From contig CANRCY010000092.1 of assembly GCA_947629225.1 (NCBI GenBank), positions 1 through 5,874 on the forward strand: 5,874 bases of DNA, read 5' to 3'. Source of the stretch: an uncultured Clostridia bacterium (GTDB lineage: Bacteria; Bacillota; Clostridia; Christensenellales; Borkfalkiaceae). This document shows positions 1-5,214 of the stretch, in pieces. A program made the position numbers and the translations under genes. Every line of letters starts with the position of its first letter. Within the stretch, counting starts at the first letter, position 1. The notes below the pieces were generated by a model, which saw nothing but the letters and a program-made list of their open reading frames with translations, was not told where the DNA came from and did no database searches.

Positions 1-2
1 TG

Positions 3-449
3 TGCTCCAACGTCATTCTCACGGCGATGGAAAACTGCAAACGGGCGGGCATTTCCAACGTGCGCTTCCTCAATATCCCCGCCGAAATTCTGCCCTGCTA
101 CATTCCCGAGCGCAGCGTGGAGACGATCTATCTCAACTTTTCCACCCCGCTCCCCGAGACGAGCCGCGAACGCCAGCGGCTCACCTCTTCCCGCTTTCTG
201 CCCATTTACGCCGCGATCCTCAAAGACGGCGGGAAGATCGTGCAGAAGACGGACAGCGCGGAATTTTTCGACTATTCCCTCGCGAAATTCCGCGAGCACG
301 GGTTCGAGGTGGGGGAGGTGACGCGCGATCTTCACCACAGCGATTACGCAAAGGAGAACATCGTCACCGAATACGAGAGGAACTTTTCGGAGAAGGGCAT
401 GCCCATCTTCCGCGCGGTCGCAGTGAAACGAGCGAAGAGCGTTAAGTAG
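3..449 (+). CDS. trmB: tRNA (guanine-N7-)-methyltransferase, C-terminal part (5' end outside window)
   Basis: TrmB uses S-adenosylmethionine to methylate N7 of guanosine 46 in the variable loop of many tRNAs, in the cytoplasm. The visible 148 residues are the second half of the Rossmann-fold enzyme. The family landmarks are in order: NVRFLN (visible residues 19-24), IYLNF (42-46), the basic RLTSSRFL segment (59-66), the LKDGGKI strand (73-79), KTD (82-84), DLHHSD (109-114) and the TEYE...KG.PI core (122-135). The reading frame is open to the left edge and the first eight codons (CSNVILTA) still match the family, so the ATG at 27 is internal and not the true start. One oddity is that the usual DPWPK..H.KRR loop reads STPLPETSRERQR here (47-59), losing the Asp and Trp. 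Clostridial members vary at the Asp position, so this may be lineage drift. The gene ends one base before a strong promoter, and no terminator is visible after it. Confidence 0.93.
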   Translation, partial: CSNVILTAMENCKRAGISNVRFLNIPAEILPCYIPERSVETIYLNFSTPLPETSRERQRLTSSRFLPIYAAILKDGGKIVQKTDSAEFFDYSLAKFREHGFEVGEVTRDLHHSDYAKENIVTEYERNFSEKGMPIFRAVAVKRAKSVK

Positions 450-478
450 TTGACATTGCGGGTTGTCCCTGTTATAAT
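450..478 (+). promoter_or_regulatory. Near-perfect vegetative sigma factor promoter for the glycosyltransferase/ABC unit
   Basis: The -35 box TTGACA lies at 450-455 and the -10 box TATAAT at 473-478, separated by exactly 17 bases. TG at 470-471 makes it also an extended -10. Every consensus position is matched, so strong constitutive transcription by the housekeeping sigma factor (SigA/sigma-70) is expected, starting near 485. The -35 box begins on the base after the trmB stop codon. I see no clear operator repeat over it. The leader to the ATG at 526 would be only about 40 bases. Confidence 0.9.
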
Positions 479-513
479 ACCTTTGTTACAAACGCAACCG
501 ACACCGATTATGC

Positions 514-517
514 GAGG
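514..517 (+). promoter_or_regulatory. Ribosome binding site of the glycosyltransferase
   Basis: GAGG followed by an eight-base spacer (six T, C, T) precedes the ATG at 526. It supports that start, and no other start codon in the same frame lies between the promoter and 526. Confidence 0.7.
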
Positions 518-525
518 TTTTTTCT

Positions 526-1839
526 ATGGCGTGGCATGTAACTCTCTATAATGTGCTGACGACGATCAACAACGTCCTGTTGACGTTGATCGGGATCCCG
601 TTTATCCTGCAATTTCTCTACATGTTTCTCTTTTGGCTCCCGAAGAAGACCTTCAAAAAGAGCGAGGAGAAAAAGCGTATATGCGTTGTCATTCCCGCCC
701 ATAATGAGGAGGACGTGATCGGCGGAACGGTGCGGCGGCTGTTCGAGCGGCAAAATTATCCCAAGGAATTGTTCGACGTCTATGTGATCGCCCACAACTG
801 CAACGACCGCACGGCGCAGTTTGCCTCAGAAGCGGGCGCGAAAGTGCTCGTGCTCGACGACCCCGACCCCAAGCGGCACATCGTGTCTTATGCGCTCAAA
901 TTCGGCTATGAACGCATTCTCGAAACGGGGATCCCCTACGATTTTTCCATCCGTCTCGACGCAGACAACCATGTCAACGACGACTTCTTTTCGCTGATGA
1001 ACGACGCTTTCTGCTCGGGCGTGCGCATTGCGCGCCCCTACGAGTCGGCGCTCAACATGACCCAAAACCAATTCACCCGCGCCTGCGGGCTCTATTATAC
1101 CTTCGATTCCCGTTTCTCTTCCCGCGTCCGCGAACGGTTGCACATGGACGCGCACGTCAACGGTCCTGGCTCTATGACGGACATGGAGATCATTCGGAAG
1201 ATCGGCGGGTATGATACGGTCAGTATCGTAGAGGATACCGAATTCAACATCAAACGCATGCTCGAAGGGGAGCGGTGCCACTTTGTGGAGGACGCCGTCG
1301 TCTATGAGGACTTGCCTTCTTCCTTCCGCGATACGATGAACCGCAACAAGCGGATCGCGGCGGGGAACGCGCGGCTGTTGTTCCGCTTTACCCCGCGCAT
1401 GTGCTGGAATGCGATCAAACAGTTCCGCTTTTCCTTTATCGAACAGATCCTCACCTATGCGTTCATCTTCATCTGTTTGCTTCTGTGCACCTGGATCCCC
1501 GCATATTATATCTATGCGGTGGGCTATCTCGGCGGCATGGGGCTGTTTACCGCGGCGGACGCGGCGGCTGCGGGGATTTCGGGTCCGGGGCTATGGCAAC
1601 TGCTCACCATCGTGGGGATCTGCCTCGGCGCGCTGTTTTTGGTCGCGGGGATTTTCCAAGGGCTCTTGCTCGTGTTGCTCGATTATAAAAAGATGGGAGC
1701 GGATCGGCGCAGGGAGCTGCTCTCGGGCGCGTTTCTCTTCCCCGCCTTTACCGTAGTATATTGCATAACGATGACGCTCGGGTTGTTCTCGAAACCCAAA
1801 TGGGTAAAGATCAACCGCAACACGGGGACCCGAAATTGA
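526..1839 (+). CDS. Membrane-anchored family 2 glycosyltransferase
   Basis: Inverting GT-A type glycosyltransferase of family GT2, 437 residues, which should transfer a sugar from a nucleotide-sugar on the cytoplasmic face of the membrane. An N-terminal hydrophobic segment (about 10-38) is followed by a basic stretch. The catalytic domain (about 50-290) has the nucleotide-binding PAHNEE (57-62), the metal-binding DAD (145-147), an NGPGSM acceptor-side loop (212-217) and the ED general-base motif in VEDTEF (236-237). Where processive cellulose/hyaluronan-type synthases carry QxxRW, this protein has RNKRI (273-277). C-terminal hydrophobic segments lie at about 303-333, 354-386 and 400-421. The start is fixed by the promoter and GAGG site upstream. 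The last codons overlap the ABC ATPase gene, so it is probably translationally coupled to an exporter. The product could be a polysaccharide, glycolipid or modified wall component; the substrate is not readable. The GT2 membership is sure, the role is not. Confidence 0.9.
   Translation: MAWHVTLYNVLTTINNVLLTLIGIPFILQFLYMFLFWLPKKTFKKSEEKKRICVVIPAHNEEDVIGGTVRRLFERQNYPKELFDVYVIAHNCNDRTAQFASEAGAKVLVLDDPDPKRHIVSYALKFGYERILETGIPYDFSIRLDADNHVNDDFFSLMNDAFCSGVRIARPYESALNMTQNQFTRACGLYYTFDSRFSSRVRERLHMDAHVNGPGSMTDMEIIRKIGGYDTVSIVEDTEFNIKRMLEGERCHFVEDAVVYEDLPSSFRDTMNRNKRIAAGNARLLFRFTPRMCWNAIKQFRFSFIEQILTYAFIFICLLLCTWIPAYYIYAVGYLGGMGLFTAADAAAAGISGPGLWQLLTIVGICLGALFLVAGIFQGLLLVLLDYKKMGADRRRELLSGAFLFPAFTVVYCITMTLGLFSKPKWVKINRNTGTRN
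1824..1828 (+). promoter_or_regulatory. Ribosome binding site fixing a TTG start for the ABC ATPase
   Basis: GGGGA lies seven bases before the TTG at 1836. The in-frame ATG codons at 1761 and 1800 have no comparable purine-rich site and would add a tail lying inside the glycosyltransferase gene that has no family counterpart. The site therefore argues for the TTG start. Confidence 0.65.
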
Positions 1840-2777
1840 GCGAACTTGCCTTTGAAATCAAAAATCTGTCGAAATCTTACGGCGACGTCTGTGCGGTGAA
1901 CGGCATCTCTTTTTGCGTGCAAAAGGGGGCGCTGTTCGCCTTTTTGGGGGTCAACGGCGCGGGGAAGAGCACCACGATCAACATGATCTGCTCCATTCTC
2001 AAAAAGGACGGCGGCAAAATTTTCGTGGGAGGGCACGACCTCGACGAAGAGCCCCTCGCCATCAAACGGGAACTCGGCGTTGTGTTCCAGACGAGCGTCC
2101 TCGACAGGGAGCTCACCGTCAGGCAAAATCTCGAAATCCGCACCTCTTTTTATTCCCTCTCCAAAGAGGATGCGAAGAAGAACATCGGGGAGATCGTCGA
2201 CCTTCTCGAACTTTCGCCCATTTTGAACCGCCCCGTAAAGCGCCTTTCGGGCGGGCAGATGAGGCGGGTGGACATCGCACGCGCCATGGTCCACCGTCCG
2301 CGGCTCCTCATTTTAGACGAACCCACGACGGGGCTCGACCCCAAGACCCGCCTTGTCGTCTGGTCGCTCATCGACCGTATTCGCGCCGAGACGGGCATGA
2401 CCGTCTTTCTCACCACCCACTACCTCGAAGAGGCGGACAAGGCGACGGACGTCGTCATCATGAATAGGGGGAGCATCATCGCCCACGGCACGCCGAACGA
2501 ACTCAAAAACGCCTATTCGAACGATAAATTGCTCTGCTACCGCGCAAGAAGCGAGGCGCTCGAGCGGGCACTCCGCGCGGAGAACGCCGTCTTTTCCTAC
2601 GACGGGGAGAGGGGAGCTTACTGCGTCGCCGTCAAGGACACGGCTGCGGCAAAGGAACTTCTCCTGCGCCACGGCGAATATTTCGACGACGTGGAAATTC
2701 TGAAGGGGAACATGGACGACGTGTTCCTGAACGTGACGGGTAGGAATATGCAGCTTTCGGGAGGGGAAGAAAGTTGA
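1836..2777 (+). CDS. ABC-2 type exporter ATP-binding protein (DrrA/NodI-like)
   Basis: Cytoplasmic ATPase subunit of an ABC exporter. With the TTG start it has 313 residues beginning (M)SELAFEIKNLSKSYG, which is where this family normally begins. It has a Walker A motif GVNGAGKST (38-46, Val where Pro is usual), Q-loop Gln85, signature LSGGQ (137-141), Walker B LLILDEP (157-163), D-loop GLD (166-168) and switch His195 in TTH. The C-terminal extension (about 225-313) ends with NMDDVFLNVTGR (292-303), the LEDVFL-TGR type motif of the drug- and lipooligosaccharide-exporting DrrA/NodI group. All catalytic residues are present. The TTG overlaps the TGA of the glycosyltransferase, and the gene's own TGA overlaps the TTG of the permease, so the three genes form a tightly coupled operon. 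Longer versions starting at ATG 1800 or 1761 are possible but less likely. The cargo is unknown; annotation as a daunorubicin-type exporter would overstate the evidence. Confidence 0.93.
   Translation: MSELAFEIKNLSKSYGDVCAVNGISFCVQKGALFAFLGVNGAGKSTTINMICSILKKDGGKIFVGGHDLDEEPLAIKRELGVVFQTSVLDRELTVRQNLEIRTSFYSLSKEDAKKNIGEIVDLLELSPILNRPVKRLSGGQMRRVDIARAMVHRPRLLILDEPTTGLDPKTRLVVWSLIDRIRAETGMTVFLTTHYLEEADKATDVVIMNRGSIIAHGTPNELKNAYSNDKLLCYRARSEALERALRAENAVFSYDGERGAYCVAVKDTAAAKELLLRHGEYFDDVEILKGNMDDVFLNVTGRNMQLSGGEES
2760..2766 (+). promoter_or_regulatory. Ribosome binding site for the TTG-initiated permease gene
   Basis: GGAGGGG lies seven bases before the TTG at 2774. It is the strongest ribosome site on the plus strand and lies within the last codons of the ATPase gene. 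Confidence 0.75.
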
Positions 2778-3751
2778 AAACGCGCTACCTTCACATCTTT
2801 TTTCAGCTCACGAAACGGCACCTGTTGGTATTTTTCCGCAACAAGATCAGAATGTTTTACACCCTGATGGTGCCCGTCATCATCTTTTTGGTGTATGTCT
2901 TTTTCCTGCGGCGGATGGAGCTTTCCATGATCGCTTCCAACCTTCCCGAGGGGGTCGTCATGACGGAAGAGCTCTATTCTTATCTGACGACGCTCGTCGA
3001 TTCGTGGATGCTCGCGGGCATTGCCGTGCTCTCCGTCATCACCGTCTCCCTGCAAACGAACAACGTCCTCGTCGAGGACAAGCAGAGCGGCGTCAACCGC
3101 GACTTCGCCTCTTCGCCCGTTCCGAAAGAGCTGCTCGTCGCGAGTTATTTTCTCTTCAACTTTCTCGTGACGTCCGTCATCGGGCTCTTTTTCTTGCTCG
3201 TATGCGGGGTGTATCTGCTCTGCCTCGGCGAATTTATGCTGACCGCGGCGGACGTATTTACCGTGCTCGGGGTGTTCCTGTTCGCGACCGTCTCCACCGT
3301 GCTCATGACCGTGCTGATCGCCTCTTTCGTCAAGCGGGAGGCGACCATGTCGAGTATCGTGGCAGTCTTTTCGACGGCGGTGGGATTTCTCATCGGCGCA
3401 TATATGCCCCTCGGCATGATGCCCGATTGGGTGCAGGGGATCTGCGGGTTTATCCCGGGCACCTATGCCTGCTCCCTTTTGCGCTACGCCTTTATGAAAA
3501 CGCCTCTTGCGCAGTTTACCGCCTATGCGCAGGGGCTGAGTCTCCCCGCGGGAACGCTCGAAAGTTTGCTCTCCGAGCTTTCGGGGACGTTCGGCTTTCA
3601 CGTCGGATTTTTCGGCGCGGACGTCCCGCCGCAGTACCAGGCGGTCGCGCTCGCGGTGTACAGCGTCGTGTTCTTAGCCCTCAACGTCGGCGTGGGCAAG
3701 AAAGTCGCCGAAGTGCTCGGGCTCGGCAAGAAGAAAAAGAAAAGAAAATAA
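2774..3751 (+). CDS. ABC-2 type exporter permease
   Basis: Membrane subunit of the exporter, 325 residues, partner of the ATPase encoded immediately upstream. About six hydrophobic segments are visible (roughly 28-46, 76-97, 122-150, 158-186, 192-214 and 288-306), the layout of ABC2_membrane-type permeases. The family's conserved features are present: an N-terminal RNKIRMFYTLMVPV elbow (22-35), a cytoplasmic EDKQSGVNRDF...P segment (101-115) after the second helix, and the GAYMPLGMMPDWVQG...IPGTY stretch (208-231) near the fifth helix. A larger loop (about 240-287) separates helices five and six. The protein ends in a strongly basic tail, GKKKKKRK (318-325), which should lie on the cytoplasmic side. 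Translation begins at a TTG overlapping the ATPase stop codon, giving coupled and probably equal synthesis. Two permease copies or a homodimer would be needed, and only one permease gene is present, so a homodimer is inferred. Confidence 0.92.
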   Translation: MKTRYLHIFFQLTKRHLLVFFRNKIRMFYTLMVPVIIFLVYVFFLRRMELSMIASNLPEGVVMTEELYSYLTTLVDSWMLAGIAVLSVITVSLQTNNVLVEDKQSGVNRDFASSPVPKELLVASYFLFNFLVTSVIGLFFLLVCGVYLLCLGEFMLTAADVFTVLGVFLFATVSTVLMTVLIASFVKREATMSSIVAVFSTAVGFLIGAYMPLGMMPDWVQGICGFIPGTYACSLLRYAFMKTPLAQFTAYAQGLSLPAGTLESLLSELSGTFGFHVGFFGADVPPQYQAVALAVYSVVFLALNVGVGKKVAEVLGLGKKKKKRK

Positions 3752-3763
3752 AGAAGTTAAGAA

Positions 3764-3808
3764 AAGAGCGCGCCCGCGCGGCAAACTTAGCCGCGCGGGC
3801 GCGCTCTT
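3764..3808. terminator. Convergent intrinsic terminator, perfect 19-bp stem
   Basis: Left arm 3764-3782 and right arm 3790-3808 are exact reverse complements (19 bp, almost all G/C with AAGAG/CTCTT at the base), around a seven-base loop. Read leftward from radA, the stem is followed by TTCTTAACTTCTTT, a good U-rich tract. Read rightward from the permease it runs CTCTTGCAATCCC, a poor one. It should thus terminate radA well and the exporter operon only partly, unless stem strength is enough. It occupies most of the 72-base gap between the two convergent genes. Confidence 0.9.
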
Positions 3809-3823
3809 GCAATCCCGCAAACA

Positions 3824-5185
3824 TCAAAACAGCGCTTTGATCATCTGCGAAACATAGGAAACGGGGACAAGTTCGAGCTTTCCCTTGAACTTCTCGCACG
3901 CCTTCATGTTCTTTGCAGGGAGGATCACCCGCTTGAATCCCATTTTCAGGCACTCGTTCACCCGCTTGTCCGCAAAGTTCACCCCGCGCACCTCGCCCGT
4001 CAAGCCGACTTCGCCGCAGAGCGCCGTGTCTTTGTCGATGGGGATCATCTTTTCCGCGCTCGCAAGGGCGGCGCAGACGCAGAGGTCGGCGCTCGGCTCG
4101 TTCAATTTGATCCCGCCCATTGCGTTGAGGTAGACGTCCTGCGCGCCGAGGGGGAGCCCGCACCTCTTTTCGAGCACCGCGATGAGCACGATGAGACGGT
4201 TGAGGTCGACCCCGAGAGACATTCTGCGGGGAAGCCCGTAGGCGGTCTTTGCCATGAGCGTCTGGACTTCCACCATCATGCAACGGTTGCCCGTTTCGCT
4301 CGGCGTGACAGCCGCCCCCGCCGCCGTTCCGCGCGTATCGGAGAGGAAGAGGGAAGAATAGTCGCTCACGCCGAAAATCCCTTCGCCCGTCATCTCGAAC
4401 ACGCCCACTTCCTGCACCGAACCGAAGCGGTTCTTCACCGAGCGCAGGATTTTGAAGTTTTCCGTCCGCTCTCCCTCGAAATAGAGCACGGCGTCCATGA
4501 TGTGTTCGAGCACTTTGGGTCCCGCAAGCGCGCCCTCTTTTGTGACGTGCCCGATGAGGAAGAAGGTGATCCCGCGCGACTTTGCGATGCGCATGAGTTT
4601 GGAAGCGCACTCCCGCACCTGCCCCACGCTTCCCGCCGAGGAGGAGAGCGCCTCGGTGTAAACGGCTTGGATGGAGTCGACAACGACGTATTCCGCCTCG
4701 CAGATCGCCTCTTCGGCGTTGTCGAGGCAGGTCTCGTTCAGAAGGAGCAGACTGTCCGAATCGAGCCCAAGCCGCTCGCAACGGAGCTTTACTTGCGAAC
4801 AGCTCTCTTCGGCAGAGAGGTAGAGCACTTTATGCTCCTTAGCGAGGTGCGCCGCCACCTGCGTCAAAAGGGTAGACTTCCCCACGCCGGGGTCGCCCCC
4901 CACGAGAATGAGGGAGCCGCGCACAACGCCGCCCCCGAGCACGACGTCGAGTTCGGAGATGCCCGAAGAGACGCGCTCGTATTTTTCGAATTTGATTTGC
5001 GAGAGGGGAAGGGGCTTTGCGGAGAGGGCGGACTTGTAGCCCGCGCCCGCGCCCGTCCGCTTGGCGGGCGCGGGCGCGACGGCTTCTTCCACGAGGGTAT
5101 TGAATTTCCCGCAGTCGGGACATCTCCCCAACCACTTGGGGCTCGTATAGCCGCATTCGTTGCAGACAAATTGCGTTTTCGGCAT
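3824..5185 (-). CDS. radA: DNA repair protein RadA (Sms), branch-migration ATPase
   Basis: RadA is a RecA-like ring ATPase that processes recombination intermediates by driving branch migration, acting with RecA on DNA in the cytoplasm. The 453-residue length is normal. An N-terminal C4 zinc finger (Cys8, Cys11, Cys22, Cys25) is joined by an Ala/Pro/Gly linker (about 34-60) to the ATPase core. The core has Walker A GGDPGVGKST (96-105), Walker B VVVDSIQ (167-173) and the RadA-specific KNRFG (251-255). The C-terminal Lon-like domain carries GGIKLNEPSADL (357-368) and GEVGLTGEVR (391-400), as expected for the family. The ATG is supported by a consensus ribosome site five bases away and by the zinc finger starting at residue 8. 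It follows ispDF by 29 bases with no convincing promoter between, so read-through transcription is likely. The gene ends 15 bases from the convergent hairpin terminator. Confidence 0.97.
   Translation of the reverse strand: MPKTQFVCNECGYTSPKWLGRCPDCGKFNTLVEEAVAPAPAKRTGAGAGYKSALSAKPLPLSQIKFEKYERVSSGISELDVVLGGGVVRGSLILVGGDPGVGKSTLLTQVAAHLAKEHKVLYLSAEESCSQVKLRCERLGLDSDSLLLLNETCLDNAEEAICEAEYVVVDSIQAVYTEALSSSAGSVGQVRECASKLMRIAKSRGITFFLIGHVTKEGALAGPKVLEHIMDAVLYFEGERTENFKILRSVKNRFGSVQEVGVFEMTGEGIFGVSDYSSLFLSDTRGTAAGAAVTPSETGNRCMMVEVQTLMAKTAYGLPRRMSLGVDLNRLIVLIAVLEKRCGLPLGAQDVYLNAMGGIKLNEPSADLCVCAALASAEKMIPIDKDTALCGEVGLTGEVRGVNFADKRVNECLKMGFKRVILPAKNMKACEKFKGKLELVPVSYVSQMIKALF
5042..5078. repeat. Perfect 14-bp inverted repeat inside the radA linker
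   Basis: CGCGCCCGCGCCCG (5042-5055) and its exact reverse complement (5065-5078) flank a nine-base spacer. It encodes the linker residues around APAPAKRTGAGAG of RadA (alternating Ala-Pro codons opposite alternating Gly-Ala codons), so the symmetry may be a by-product of low-complexity GC-rich coding. In mRNA it would nevertheless form a very stable hairpin about 110 bases after the start codon. No U tract follows it, so it is not a terminator. Confidence 0.75.
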
Positions 5186-5190
5186 GGGTT

Positions 5191-5197
5191 CTCCTTA
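5191..5197 (-). promoter_or_regulatory. Consensus ribosome binding site of radA
   Basis: On the minus strand TAAGGAG is followed by the five-base spacer AACCC and ATG. It fits the anti-Shine-Dalgarno sequence closely and fixes the radA start at 5185. Confidence 0.85.
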
Positions 5198-5214
5198 GCG
5201 ATCTTGTGTGTTTC

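Noticed and set aside
510..551. Short 13-codon upstream frame overlapping the glycosyltransferase start
   Set aside because: It has an ATG but no ribosome site before it and a nondescript peptide (MRGFFYGVACNSL), so there is no evidence that it is translated.
1761..1835. Upstream ATG starts (1761, 1800) for the ABC ATPase
   Set aside because: They lie inside the glycosyltransferase gene, lack a ribosome site and add residues foreign to the family; the TTG at 1836 has a ribosome site and gives a standard N-terminus.
2618..3601. Minus-strand 327-codon open frame opposite the permease
   Set aside because: Its product is His/Asp/Gly/Arg-rich low-complexity sequence with no recognisable domain, and it mirrors a well-supported membrane protein. 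High-GC codon use commonly leaves such antisense frames open.
3681..4781. Minus-strand 366-codon frame overlapping radA
   Set aside because: Arg/Ala/Gly-rich shadow of radA in another frame that runs through the terminator hairpin; radA has every family motif.
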